Positions 1 through 8,302 of a DNA stretch of 38,175 bases are shown piece by piece (position 1 is the first letter of the stretch; each line of letters opens with the position of its first letter). Under the pieces are notes generated by a model. That model had not been told where the DNA came from. It was given only the letters and a program-made list of their open reading frames with translations, and did no database searches. The position numbers and the translations under genes are program-made. The stretch is from the NCBI GenBank assembly GCA_003133405.1, contig PKXH01000067.1:1-38175 (forward strand). Reading direction: 5' to 3'. This DNA is from Acidimicrobiaceae bacterium. Its GTDB lineage: Bacteria; Actinomycetota; Acidimicrobiia; Acidimicrobiales; RAAP-2.

Positions 1-776
1 GTGAAGCCGATCTTGGCGATGCGCGGACTCGAGGCCAGCGCCTTGCCGATCTCGGCGCCGGGGCCGGTGATGATGTTGATCACTCCCGGGGGCACGATGC
101 CCTCTAGCAGCTCGGCGAACTTCAGGATCGACCACGGCGTGGGCGAGGCGGGCTTCACGACCGTGCAGTTCCCCGCGGCCAGGGCCGGCGCGATTTTCCA
201 CGCCGCCATCAAGAGCGGGAAGTTAAACGGGATGATCTGACCCACGACGCCGAGGGGCTCGTGGAAGTGAAAGGCCACGGTGTCCTTGTCGATCTCGGTG
301 GAGCGGCCCTCGAGCGAACGTGTCGCGCCCGCGAAGTAGCGGAAGTGGTCAATGGCCAGCGGCAGGTCGGCCGCCAAGGTCTCGCGCACGGGCTTGCCGT
401 TCTCCCAACTCTCCGCGACGGCGAGCATCGTGAGGTTCTTTTCGAGCACGTCGGCGATCTTGTTGAGCACCATCGCGCGATCGGCGAGGGACGTCTCACC
501 CCAGGCCTTACGGGCCCGGTGCGCGGCGTCGAGGGCTAACTCGACGTCCTCTTTGGTGGAACGCGCGACCTCACAGAAGGCCTTGCCGTTTACCGGTGAC
601 ACGTCTTGCATGTACTGACCCTTCACGGGGGCCACCCACTCGCCGCCAATGAAGTTCTGGTAGCGCCCCTTGAGGGTCACGACACTGTCCGGGTGTCCGG
701 GTGCGACGAACACGGTTGATTTCGCGCCGCCCTTGGGCGTCGTCGTGCCGGGTTCTTTTTCCATTAGGTCCGTCAT
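1..776 (-). CDS. NAD-dependent aldehyde dehydrogenase, ExaC/AcoD type (3' part beyond window)
   Basis: Oxidises aldehydes, probably acetaldehyde, to the carboxylic acid with NAD+ in the cytoplasm. Reading the minus strand from ATG at 776 gives an open frame to the left edge, about 258 residues. It shows the family's N-terminal landmarks in order: [56 protein letters not shown] and [12 protein letters not shown] (NAD-binding region). The catalytic Cys and Glu lie beyond the window. A clear GGAGG stands 5 bases before the ATG. The N-terminus is some 20 residues longer than the ExaC form I recall, with a Lys/Thr/Gly-rich lead. It is divergent from a zinc alcohol dehydrogenase, which fits joint alcohol-to-acid oxidation. 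The family call is firm; the substrate is inferred. Confidence 0.93.
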   Translation of the reverse strand, partial: MTDLMEKEPGTTTPKGGAKSTVFVAPGHPDSVVTLKGRYQNFIGGEWVAPVKGQYMQDVSPVNGKAFCEVARSTKEDVELALDAAHRARKAWGETSLADRAMVLNKIADVLEKNLTMLAVAESWENGKPVRETLAADLPLAIDHFRYFAGATRSLEGRSTEIDKDTVAFHFHEPLGVVGQIIPFNFPLLMAAWKIAPALAAGNCTVVKPASPTPWSILKFAELLEGIVPPGVINIITGPGAEIGKALASSPRIAKIGF

Positions 777-839
777 AGGAACCTCCAATTTCGATAGTGG
801 CTAACACCACCTTTTTTCAGTTTGACGTTCCCTCGGCGC

Positions 840-893
840 GACCCGGTAGGGTCGAAAGTCCCTTCTTGCGAGGTCACGCCAGTGGCCCTGGTG
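840..893. promoter_or_regulatory. Inverted repeats in the divergent aldehyde/alcohol dehydrogenase intergenic region
   Basis: Between the two divergent dehydrogenase genes lie a perfect 5-bp inverted repeat, GACCC-ggta-GGGTC (840-853), and an imperfect one around 873-893 (TCAC-g-CCAG ... CTGGTGA, one extra base in the left arm). Either could bind a regulator shared by both genes or form a hairpin in a leader RNA. The first is short enough to arise by chance at this GC content. No confident -35/-10 pair was found for either gene. Confidence 0.3.
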
Positions 894-918
894 ACGGCCC
901 GGCGCGAAGAGGTTAGAA

Positions 919-954
919 ATGAAGAAGACAACGACGAAGCGAGATCACTGGTGA
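919..954 (+). CDS. Possible 11-residue leader peptide coupled to the alcohol dehydrogenase
   Basis: ATG at 919 opens a short frame, MKKTTTKRDHW, that stops at TGA 952-954. An AGAGG-like ribosome site lies about 8 bases upstream. The stop overlaps a GTG at 951 as GTGA, and this GTG is in frame with the alcohol dehydrogenase. That arrangement is typical of translational coupling, or of a leader peptide that controls the next gene. The peptide is basic and ends in His-Trp. No known family is recognised, and with 11 codons chance cannot be excluded. Confidence 0.35.
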   Translation: MKKTTTKRDHW

Positions 955-962
955 GTTCGAAG

Positions 963-1970
963 ATGCACGCGTGGGCCGTGAAGTCCCCCGGACCGATCGA
1001 CTCGGGACCGCTCGTTCTGGTCGAGCGCGACGTGCCCGTGCCTGGTCCCGGCCAGATTCGACTGCGCGTGACGACCTGTGGGGTCTGTCGGACCGATCTT
1101 CACCTGGCCGAAGGTGACCTGGTGCCACGTCGCCCTCTTGTGGTGCCGGGCCACGAGATCGTCGGCGTCGTCGATGAACTCGGACCTGCGTCGACGCTCT
1201 TTAGCCCCGGCGATCGAGTCGGCGCGGCGTGGCTGGCTAAGACGTGTGGCACCTGTCGGTTCTGCGTGGCCGAAAGGGAGAACCTGTGCCTTCGCCCGAC
1301 GTTCACCGGCTGGGACGTCGACGGCGGCTACGCGCAGTTCGTCGTCGTCAACGAGGCGTACGCGTACCAACTGCCCGAGAGCTTCAGCGACCTCGACGTC
1401 GCGCCGCTGCTCTGCGCGGGGATCATTGGCTATCGGGCGCTTCTGCGAGCCGAACTTCCCAAAGGCGGGCGGCTCGGCATCTACGGCTTCGGTGGATCCG
1501 CGCACTTAACCGCCCAGATCGCGATCGCCGAGGGCGCGAGGGTACACGTCATGACGCGCTCACCCGAGTCGCGCGAACTGGCCCTCTCCTTGGGGGTCGC
1601 GAGCGTGGGCGACACGTACGACGAGCCGCCGGAGTTGCTCGACGCCGCGATCCTCTTCGCTCCGGTGGGCGAGATCGTCCCGACGGCGCTCGCCTCGCTG
1701 GACCGGGGCGGCACGCTCGCGATCGCGGGGATCTACTTGAGCGACATCCCGTCGCTCGACTACGAGCGCGATCTCTTTCAAGAGCGAACACTGCGCAGTG
1801 TTACCGCCAATACGCGACAAGACGGCCGCGATTTCCTGGCGACCGCCGAGCGCATCGCCATGAAAGCCACGGTTAATCCCTATCCCTTCAGCGAGGCGGA
1901 CCGAGCTCTTAAGGACCTCGCTCACGAGAGATTTAGCGGGGCCGCGGTATTGGTGAACTTCGATGGTTGA
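963..1970 (+). CDS. Zinc-dependent alcohol dehydrogenase, TIGR02822-like
   Basis: Medium-chain dehydrogenase/reductase that interconverts alcohol and aldehyde with NAD(P)H; the natural substrate of this subfamily is not known to me. Visible are the catalytic-zinc region (TTCGVCRTDLH, then VVPGHEIVG), the structural-zinc cysteines (CGTCRFCVAERENLC), the GIYGFGGSAHLTAQ nucleotide-binding turn and LRSVTANTRQDGR near the C-terminus, all as in TIGR02822 proteins. Length is 335 residues from ATG 963, where homologues begin (MHAWAVKSPGPI). An alternative GTG at 951 overlaps the stop of a mini-ORF and adds four residues (MSSK). The frame stays open back to TTG 822 without homology. It ends 143 bases before the probable start of acpS, probably in one transcript, and is divergent from an aldehyde dehydrogenase. 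Confidence 0.9.
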   Translation: MHAWAVKSPGPIDSGPLVLVERDVPVPGPGQIRLRVTTCGVCRTDLHLAEGDLVPRRPLVVPGHEIVGVVDELGPASTLFSPGDRVGAAWLAKTCGTCRFCVAERENLCLRPTFTGWDVDGGYAQFVVVNEAYAYQLPESFSDLDVAPLLCAGIIGYRALLRAELPKGGRLGIYGFGGSAHLTAQIAIAEGARVHVMTRSPESRELALSLGVASVGDTYDEPPELLDAAILFAPVGEIVPTALASLDRGGTLAIAGIYLSDIPSLDYERDLFQERTLRSVTANTRQDGRDFLATAERIAMKATVNPYPFSEADRALKDLAHERFSGAAVLVNFDG

Positions 1971-2113
1971 TAACTCGTCACGTGGCGCTAGCGAAAAGAG
2001 GACTGCCAGAGTCCCGGTGGCGGCCTCGTTCCCAAGGGGAGGCAAAGGATAGCGATGATTCTTCGGAGAAGCTCGAAGTCGCCGTTGACATTCACCGAGA
2101 TCCGGGGCGCCGC

Positions 2114-2428
2114 GTGATTGGTATTGACCTGGTGAGCATCGTTGAGTTTCAGCGCCAACTTGATCTGGGTGGCGAAGGTTTTCTTCGAAAAGCCTTCACC
2201 GATTCGGAATTGGAGAATCGACAAGTGACGCACATGGCGGGCCTGTGGGCCGCGAAGGAGGCGGTGGCCAAGGCCGCGGGTCTCCCGGTCACCAAACTCA
2301 CCGACGTCGGCATCATCCATGACGCGTTGGGCAGACCGCGCGGCACCCTCGGCACTCATCATTTCGAACTGTCAATTTCTCACCACGGCGACTACGCCGT
2401 CGCTGTCGCGCTGATGGTCGCGACGTGA
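2114..2428 (+). CDS. acpS: Holo-[acyl-carrier-protein] synthase (phosphopantetheinyl transferase)
   Basis: Transfers 4'-phosphopantetheine from CoA to the serine of carrier proteins. The GTG start at 2114 gives 104 residues beginning VIGIDLVSI, the usual N-terminal strand with the Mg-binding Asp. FTDSELE and GLWAAKEAVAKA (second metal-binding Glu) follow, and LSISHHGDYAVAVAL ends the fold. The frame is open upstream to TTG 1967, which overlaps the dehydrogenase stop, but that stretch has no AcpS homology; the ribosome site at 2114 is weak. The last codons overlap the next gene by GTGA (2425-2428), so the two are coupled. That neighbour carries an internal carrier domain, so this enzyme may be its dedicated activator as well as, or instead of, the general one for fatty-acid ACP. 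Confidence 0.88.
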   Translation: MIGIDLVSIVEFQRQLDLGGEGFLRKAFTDSELENRQVTHMAGLWAAKEAVAKAAGLPVTKLTDVGIIHDALGRPRGTLGTHHFELSISHHGDYAVAVALMVAT

Positions 2429-4890
2429 CCTCTCGAACCTTCAGTGATTACGTCGCGGGCTTCGACGAGTTTGGCGATCGACTCGCCCTCACGAATAGGA
2501 CGTTTCTAAAGATCAAGCGACTGAGTCATCGTGAACTTAAGTCGCGGGCCTACCAGGCCGCTCACTATCTCTCCGACCAAGGGATCGCTCGCGGAGATCG
2601 CGTCATGGTGGTGGCGCCGAACTCGCCCGAGTGGGTGGAGTTGCTCTTAGGCACCGCGTTGATCGGTGCCGTGCTCGTGACCGTAGACGCCAGCAGTACG
2701 CTGCGCACCGTCCAGCGCTTTATCGAAGAGACCGAACCCAAGATCGTCTTCGTGGGTAAGTATCTCCATCTTGGTGAGGCGCCGTTTTCAACGCGCGTGC
2801 TCGATGATTTCGACGAGTCCATCACGCCATTTCCAAATGACGCGCCCGCCGTCGTGCTCGAGGAGGAGTGGCCCGCGTTCATCGTCTTCACGTCGGGCAC
2901 CACGGCCGACCCTAAGGGCGTGGTGCTTACCCAGCGCAACGTCCTGTCCAACATCGAGGGCATTCTTTCTCGGATTGACGTCGGTTCGGACTGGCGCCTG
3001 CTCTCGGTCCTGCCGCTCTCGCATATGTACGAGTTGACCGGGACGCTCGCGGTCTTGTCGCGGGGCGCGAGCGTCTTCTACATCCCCCGGGTTACCCCTC
3101 AGGGGATCGCCGAGGCCCTGGCGGACTATCAGATCACCACGATATTGGCGATACCCCAGTTGCTCACGCTCATGTTGGAGCGGGTCGAACAGAGCGCGAA
3201 GGAGGAGGGCAAGGCGAAGGTGCTCTCGGCGGGCCTCGCGATCGCCGATCGTCTCCCGTTCACGCTGCGACGGGTGTTGTTTCGAAGCGTGCACTCGCGC
3301 TTGGGCGGTCATCTGGACCTCGTCGTCACCGGGGGCGCGCCTATCCCGATTGACGTGGCGACGACCTGGGAGAAGATGGGGGTGCGCATGGTCCAGGGCT
3401 ACGGCTTAACCGAAACCTCGCCGATCCTGGCGTGCAACTCGCTCGACGTTCGACGACAGGACTCACCCGGGCGGGCCCTCGAGAACGTGCAACTGCGAAT
3501 CGGCCCCGAAGACGAGATCCAGGCGAAGGGCCCGAGCGTCTTTCGTGAGTATTGGCACAATCTTGCCGCCACCACTGAGGCGTTCACGGACGACGGTTGG
3601 TTTCGAACCGGCGACGTGGGCCGCCTCGAGGACGGTTGGCTCGAGATTCAAGGACGACTCAAGTTCGCCGTCGTGCGCAGCAGTGGCCTCAAGGTCTTTC
3701 CCGAGGACCTCGAACTTATGGCGGAGAGGGACCCGCGATTTGAGGACCTCTGCGTCGTCGGTGTGAAGGGCGACCAGGGCGAGACGGTCGAAGCCGTCCT
3801 CACCTCGCAGAGTTCCGATCAAGAGGTCGACGCGGCGATCGCTGCGCTTAACGCCCAGCTCGCGTCGTTCCAGCACGTCGATGGCTGGCGACGGTGGCCC
3901 GAGGGTGACTTTCCCCGCACACGCCTTCTAAAGATCGACCGGCGAAAGGTGCAGGAGTGGGCGAACGCCGTGGGCGAGGTTCGCTCGACCAGGCCCGCCG
4001 AGACCGAATCCACCGGTGATCCCGTCGTGCACGTCATCCGACTGAGCTTGGATGATCCGCGCGCGAGCGTGCTCGACACCGATCACCTCGGCGATCTCGG
4101 CCTGGACTCCCTGCGCCGTCTCAACGTGGTCGCGCTTCTCGAAGAACAGCTCGGCGTCGCCATCTCTGATGAGAGCATCACCCCCGCCACGACCGTGAGC
4201 GAGTTGCGCACGCTGGCTCGAGAGGGCAGTCCCGTGCAAGAGGCGAGTATCCCGGCGCGTTGGCCCTACGGGCGGGCGGTGCGCGTCGTGGGCAACGCGC
4301 TGCGTGACCACGTTATCTATTCTCTCGTGCGACGCTGGGTGAGATTGGACGTCGTCGGCGCCGACAGATTGGTGGGGCTCAAGACGCCCGCCATCTTCAT
4401 CTTCAACCACAGTGACGACTTCGACGGTCCGGTCATCTACCAGGCCGTGCCCCGCGAGCTTCGTCGTCGTCTGGCCGTGGCGACCGGCGCGGACGTGATG
4501 CGCGCTCACCGGCTCTTGGCCTTTATCGTGCGACTCTGTTACGCCGGCTTTCCCTTCGCGCGCAGCGAGCCCTACGTGCCGAGCCTTCAGTATGTGGGCG
4601 AGATGGTCGATAAAGGTTGGAACGTGCTCATCGCACCCGAAGGTCACCTCAGCACCGACGCCCAGTTACAGCCCTTCAAGTCGGGCATTGGTCTCTTGGC
4701 GGTCAACCTGGGCGTTCCCGTCGTACCGCTCAAGACGTTCGGCCTTGCCGGCACCGTGCCGTTGCACGCGAAGTGGCCCAAGAAGCGCAGTCGTGTGACG
4801 GTGCGCATCGGAGCACCACTGCGCTTTGGTCCCGTGTTGGACTACGAGGACGTGACCGAGACCTTGCGGCGCGCCATGGAAACCCTCTAG
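2425..4890 (+). CDS. Fused acyl-ACP/acyl-CoA synthetase - carrier domain - lysophospholipid acyltransferase
   Basis: A three-part enzyme of 821 residues that should activate a fatty acid with ATP, load it on its own carrier domain and pass it to a lysophospholipid or glycerol-phosphate acceptor. The adenylation domain has TSGTTADPKG (156-165), GYGLTETSP (about 325) and WFRTGDVGRLEDGWL (about 392). A carrier domain follows with LGLDSLRRLN, the serine near 560 being the phosphopantetheine site. The C-terminal third is PlsC-like, with NHSDDFD (HX4D, about 661), FPFARSEP and APEGHLS (about 736). E. coli Aas has acyltransferase first and synthetase second with no built-in carrier of this kind, so the order here is reversed. 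The GTG start overlaps acpS. An MFS transporter follows after 65 bases, recalling the lplT-aas pair. Acceptor specificity cannot be read from sequence. Confidence 0.9.
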   Translation: MTSRTFSDYVAGFDEFGDRLALTNRTFLKIKRLSHRELKSRAYQAAHYLSDQGIARGDRVMVVAPNSPEWVELLLGTALIGAVLVTVDASSTLRTVQRFIEETEPKIVFVGKYLHLGEAPFSTRVLDDFDESITPFPNDAPAVVLEEEWPAFIVFTSGTTADPKGVVLTQRNVLSNIEGILSRIDVGSDWRLLSVLPLSHMYELTGTLAVLSRGASVFYIPRVTPQGIAEALADYQITTILAIPQLLTLMLERVEQSAKEEGKAKVLSAGLAIADRLPFTLRRVLFRSVHSRLGGHLDLVVTGGAPIPIDVATTWEKMGVRMVQGYGLTETSPILACNSLDVRRQDSPGRALENVQLRIGPEDEIQAKGPSVFREYWHNLAATTEAFTDDGWFRTGDVGRLEDGWLEIQGRLKFAVVRSSGLKVFPEDLELMAERDPRFEDLCVVGVKGDQGETVEAVLTSQSSDQEVDAAIAALNAQLASFQHVDGWRRWPEGDFPRTRLLKIDRRKVQEWANAVGEVRSTRPAETESTGDPVVHVIRLSLDDPRASVLDTDHLGDLGLDSLRRLNVVALLEEQLGVAISDESITPATTVSELRTLAREGSPVQEASIPARWPYGRAVRVVGNALRDHVIYSLVRRWVRLDVVGADRLVGLKTPAIFIFNHSDDFDGPVIYQAVPRELRRRLAVATGADVMRAHRLLAFIVRLCYAGFPFARSEPYVPSLQYVGEMVDKGWNVLIAPEGHLSTDAQLQPFKSGIGLLAVNLGVPVVPLKTFGLAGTVPLHAKWPKKRSRVTVRIGAPLRFGPVLDYEDVTETLRRAMETL

Positions 4891-4955
4891 CTCCCCCCGA
4901 TGGAGGCTCCCGCGTTCCTGCTGGCCGCGAGCGGGTTCGCTGGCGGGATCTCGCC

Positions 4956-6200
4956 GTGACTGGGTCGCCCCCCGACTCGCCGTCGCCGCGCATTGGCCGG
5001 GTAACGGCGATCCTCTTTTTCGTCGCGCTCGCGGCTGGATTCGCTTCGTTTGGTTCCACGACGGCGCTCAACGACGTGGCCCGACACTTTGGCCATCTCG
5101 CCGCCGGTGGCTCGTTGCGCAGTGACGTGGGACTCTCGGGCTCGGTACTGGGTCTGGGCCTGGCGGCGCTTCGCCTGGCCTCGCTCGGCGCACTGCCGCT
5201 CTCGTCCCTGGCCGATCACTGGGGTCGCACGAAGGTTCTCCAGCGCGCGCTGGTGCTCGGACTGCTTATCACGGCCGCCGCCGCCCTCAGTCCCGGCTAC
5301 TGGTTCTTTGTGGCGTGCTTCGCGTTGGCGCGACCACTGCTCACGACCGCCTCGACGCTGGTGCTGGTCATCACGGTGGAGCTCTCCACGACGACGCTAC
5401 GCATCCAGCGACTGGCGATCATGGCCGCCGGGTTGGGCATCGGTTCGGGACTCTCGGCCATCTTGCACGGCTTCATTCGAGGGCCCGACTCCTTCCGCTG
5501 GCTCTTCGCGCTGACGCTGGTGCCGGTCTTCGTGATCGTGCCGTTCTTGCGCCGGATTCCGGAGCCGGCGACGCGTTCGAAGGAGACCCCCCTCGCGCGA
5601 TTGGGCGCGGTGCCGAGCGAGGCTCGCGGACGGCTCGCCGTCGTCATGACCGTGGCCTTTGCGATCGGCGTGATTACGGGACCGGCGGGCGGCTTCACCT
5701 TCGTCTACGCCGAAGGCATCTTGAAGATGAGCCCGGCAGAAGTCGCGACGGTGGTGACGGTGAGTGGTGTCGCGGGCTTCGCGGGCCTCTTCGCCAGCCG
5801 GAGTCTCGCGGGCACGCTCGGTCGACGCTGGACGGTGGCGCTGGGCGTGGTGACGACGGCCGTCGTGTCCACCTACGCCTACAGCGGCGGGCACGTCAAT
5901 TTCGTGGTGGGCTACATCCTTGCGGTGGGCGCCGGCGGTCTGCTGTCGCCGGCCATGACCGCGCTCAGCACCGAGATCTTCGCGCACCGTTTCCGGGCCA
6001 CCTCCGCCGGGTGGATTACGGTCGCCGGCGTCGTGGGGGCCGTCGCCGGTCTTGCCCTCTTTGGCTGGGTGGGCGGCGTGGTGCACGCCTCGAGTTCGAC
6101 GGGCCTACGTCTGCCGGCCCTGGTGACCTTCTTACCAATCCTGCCGACGTTGTTGTTGTTGGTGCGTCTGCCCGAGAGTCGCGGGGTCGAGCTGACCTAG
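4956..6200 (+). CDS. MFS transporter, possibly a lysophospholipid or lipid permease
   Basis: A 12-segment major facilitator protein of about 414 residues. The loop after segment 2 reads LADHWGRTKVLQRAL (motif A), and hydrophobic spans run from TAILFFVALAAGFASF to the final LPTLLLLVRLP. GTG 4956 is chosen because the open frame further upstream runs antiparallel-free but out of frame inside the synthetase gene and lacks membrane character; the ribosome site (GGCGGGA) is modest. It lies 65 bases downstream of the synthetase-carrier-acyltransferase gene on the same strand. By analogy with LplT next to Aas, it could import or flip the lysolipid that the neighbour acylates. The analogy rests on context only; a drug or metabolite efflux role is equally compatible with the sequence. 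Confidence 0.82.
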   Translation: MTGSPPDSPSPRIGRVTAILFFVALAAGFASFGSTTALNDVARHFGHLAAGGSLRSDVGLSGSVLGLGLAALRLASLGALPLSSLADHWGRTKVLQRALVLGLLITAAAALSPGYWFFVACFALARPLLTTASTLVLVITVELSTTTLRIQRLAIMAAGLGIGSGLSAILHGFIRGPDSFRWLFALTLVPVFVIVPFLRRIPEPATRSKETPLARLGAVPSEARGRLAVVMTVAFAIGVITGPAGGFTFVYAEGILKMSPAEVATVVTVSGVAGFAGLFASRSLAGTLGRRWTVALGVVTTAVVSTYAYSGGHVNFVVGYILAVGAGGLLSPAMTALSTEIFAHRFRATSAGWITVAGVVGAVAGLALFGWVGGVVHASSSTGLRLPALVTFLPILPTLLLLVRLPESRGVELT

Positions 6201-6225
6201 GTTGGGAGTGTCGGGAGGAACGCGT

Positions 6226-6639
6226 ATGAGTGAGACTTTAGAAGGGCTCATCATCGTTGAGATAACGCGTGACGAGGCGCACGTGTGGTCGACGGGCGTC
6301 GAGCGCGGCACGAAGCCCGAGACGATTCACGCGCCCTCTGAGATGGTCCACCACCACGTGCGAGAGGCGCAACACCACCACGGACACCACACCGATCACG
6401 ACAACGCCGTCTTTTATGAGTCAATCAGTGCGGCCGTGGCGCCAGGCTCGGCCATCGTGCTGGTCGGCCACGGCCGGGGTAAGGCCAACGAGATGCTTCG
6501 CCTCACGCAGTATTGGGAGCGCAAACATCCAACGGTCGCCGAGAAAGTGGTGGGTGCGATCGACAGCGATCTGGAGTCGATGTCGCCGAACCAGATCCTG
6601 GCTGCGGTGAGGGACTGGCTAGACGAGGACTACAGGTAA
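6226..6639 (+). CDS. Small His-rich protein, possibly eRF1-domain-like (host-attachment / baeRF group)
   Basis: A 137-residue protein with a strong ribosome site (GGGAGGAA) about 6 bases before ATG 6226. It opens with a strand-like LIIVEITRDEAHVWSTGVERG, has a histidine cluster at 44-61 (HHHVREAQHHHGHHTDHD), then GSAIVLVGHGRGKANEM and a helical tail ending ILAAVRDWLDEDY. This plan resembles small bacterial proteins related to release-factor domain 3 and the so-called host-attachment family, but the match is from memory and weak. The histidines could bind metal. It is 25 bases after the MFS gene and probably the last gene of the plus-strand run. Confidence 0.75.
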   Translation: MSETLEGLIIVEITRDEAHVWSTGVERGTKPETIHAPSEMVHHHVREAQHHHGHHTDHDNAVFYESISAAVAPGSAIVLVGHGRGKANEMLRLTQYWERKHPTVAEKVVGAIDSDLESMSPNQILAAVRDWLDEDYR

Positions 6640-6665
6640 ATCGAACGCTGAGCACGTGAGCATCG

Positions 6666-6686
6666 CGGGTCGAGTGACGAGACCCG
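6666..6686 (+). terminator. Hairpin after the plus-strand gene run
   Basis: A perfect 6-bp stem, CGGGTC-gagtgacga-GACCCG, begins 27 bases after the stop of the His-rich protein gene. No run of T follows, so it may be a weak intrinsic terminator or only a stabilising hairpin. It lies between convergent genes. Confidence 0.4.
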
Positions 6687-6744
6687 TCGAGCATCGGCAG
6701 TCAAGGCGGTACCGAAGAGCTTCCTGAATTACAAGCAAAATTGC

Positions 6745-8260
6745 GCAGCTACACACTTCAGGAAACGTCGAAATTGTTGATGGCATGCAAGGGGTCAGCG
6801 ACCAACCCCTCGTTCGCTGATCTGACGACGTAACTCACTCCACAGGGGAGCGCTGTCTTTCAATATGGCGCGGCGAAACGGTTCCGCGAACTGGTTGTAG
6901 TTGGTGTACACCATCGAATCCGTCACCGTCGATAAGAAAGTGACGCCAATGGTCAAAAACGACGTCGACCTGATGAGGTAGCGCAGACGGTCCTTCTCGT
7001 CGTCGCTCATGTTGGAGAGCTGTGGGATGATGGCTTCGAGTTCGCCCATTCCACTGAGAATGGCGATTTGCAGCTTCTCGCTGTGCACAGCGGCCAGGCC
7101 GATCTCCAAGATGAAACATTGGCGAAGCGCGTTCTCCCTACTCGCTGAACTGTAGAGAAGTTGGGTAATTGATCCTTCTTCCAGCACTTCGACAAAATTG
7201 ACAACACTCAACCACCGATCTCGCATGAGACTTTGAAATGCGTCGACGACGAGGTCTTCCTTCGAGTGATACAACATATTGATCGCGCCCGGCGTACGGT
7301 TGGCGCGTCGCCCGATACGAGAGAGCGTCGCGCGGGTAAAGCCGCTCTCGCCCACGACTCTGAACGTCGCGTAGGCCAGTTGGCCTTTGAGATCGTCGCC
7401 CGGTTCTGGAATAGCCGGAGGGGGGATTGGGAGCACCACCTCAACGAAACGGCGAGGATCGCTTTCGAGAGTCTCCCGCAATAACGTTTCCAGCACGTCT
7501 TGGTAGTCACGGTCCCACCCGAACTGTGCATTAACAAATATTTGCGCAATCATCACTGCGAAGACCAACATTCCGCGCATGAACGTCACACTTACATCGG
7601 GGTATCTGGACGACTCTCGTTCTAGATAGCTGCGGATGAAGGGTTCGACCACTTCATGCAAGGTCGTAATCCGTCGGGCGGTCAGCAGCACTCGAATGCT
7701 CGCGACGTCGGCGGGCGTCGTGTTGCGCATGAAGTCAAAGAGTGCGCCGACGCTCTCAGCGCTGGGCGCTTCAGCCGCGGTCATACATAGTTCGAACATC
7801 ATGACGGCGCGTGCGCAAAGAACAGAGTTCCACAGGTCGGCGAGAAGTTCGTCGACGTCTTCGTAGCGGGCGTACGATGCTCCGTGGGTAAGGCCCGCTT
7901 CGAGACCGACGCTGTGCAGCGAGAGATGATCTACCCCCGCACGCAAGACCTCACTGATTGCCGCCTCGAGGATGGCTTGGTCATTGGCAACCGCGCGTGC
8001 GCTACGTGCGCGTCGATCCCGTGTCATCTGCTACCTCTCATCAAGCATTCGAAGTTGTCAACTAGGGGGAAGTCGGTTGAACTGGTCCTTTGCACCTGTA
8101 ACTCGCGGTCCGTCGCTGATGGAACTACAGCAATTGGAATGGCCGGATGCGACAGAGGCTCGCGGTCGCGGTTGTCGATAACTGCCGACGGAAAGCCAGT
8201 TTGGGCTGGCAGAAGGTTCCAGATCGGTCGGTCCGAGCGGAGCGTCGGCGAGTGAAGATC
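6745..8260. repeat. Long direct repeat, copy 1 (contains double-TetR gene)
   Basis: This stretch matches 13380-14930 in the same orientation over the whole regulator gene and also in the non-coding DNA on both sides. Matching landmarks include CGAAATTGTTGATGGCATGC downstream of the gene and the GGTTCC(A) ATC/TGGTC stretch near 8214 upstream of it. Coding parts are close to nine in ten identical by eye; flanks are more diverged. It is an old segmental duplication rather than an insertion sequence: no transposase or terminal inverted repeats were seen. Confidence 0.75.
6795..8027 (-). CDS. Double-TetR transcriptional regulator, copy 1
   Basis: A 410-residue protein, twice the usual TetR length. 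It has two TetR-type DNA-binding units in one chain: residues about 17-65 (AILEAAISEVLRAGVDHLSL ... AGLTHGASYARYEDVDELL) and about 220-270 (VGESGFTRATLSRIGRRANR, then TPGAINMLYHSKEDLV). Each is followed by an all-helical ligand/dimer-type region. A chain of this kind could act as a built-in dimer, or bridge two sites. It is the downstream neighbour, on the same strand, of the 1511-residue surface protein. A paralogue about 88% identical by eye lies at 13448-14683 on the other side of that gene. The N-terminus is Arg-rich (MTRDRRARSARAV). Targets and ligand are unknown; control of the surface protein is inferred from position. Confidence 0.88.
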   Translation of the reverse strand: MTRDRRARSARAVANDQAILEAAISEVLRAGVDHLSLHSVGLEAGLTHGASYARYEDVDELLADLWNSVLCARAVMMFELCMTAAEAPSAESVGALFDFMRNTTPADVASIRVLLTARRITTLHEVVEPFIRSYLERESSRYPDVSVTFMRGMLVFAVMIAQIFVNAQFGWDRDYQDVLETLLRETLESDPRRFVEVVLPIPPPAIPEPGDDLKGQLAYATFRVVGESGFTRATLSRIGRRANRTPGAINMLYHSKEDLVVDAFQSLMRDRWLSVVNFVEVLEEGSITQLLYSSASRENALRQCFILEIGLAAVHSEKLQIAILSGMGELEAIIPQLSNMSDDEKDRLRYLIRSTSFLTIGVTFLSTVTDSMVYTNYNQFAEPFRRAILKDSAPLWSELRRQISERGVGR

Positions 8261-8302
8261 GCCTATGTCGATGGGCATCGCCCTCGAGGTCGTCGTAGGT
8301 TC

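Noticed and set aside
3928-4647. 239-codon minus-strand frame
   Set aside because: Antisense to the synthetase-carrier-acyltransferase gene, which has clear motifs along its whole length.
5315-6229. 304-codon plus-strand frame
   Set aside because: Alternative frame of the MFS transporter gene; Arg/Gly-rich with no domain, typical of high-GC shadow frames.
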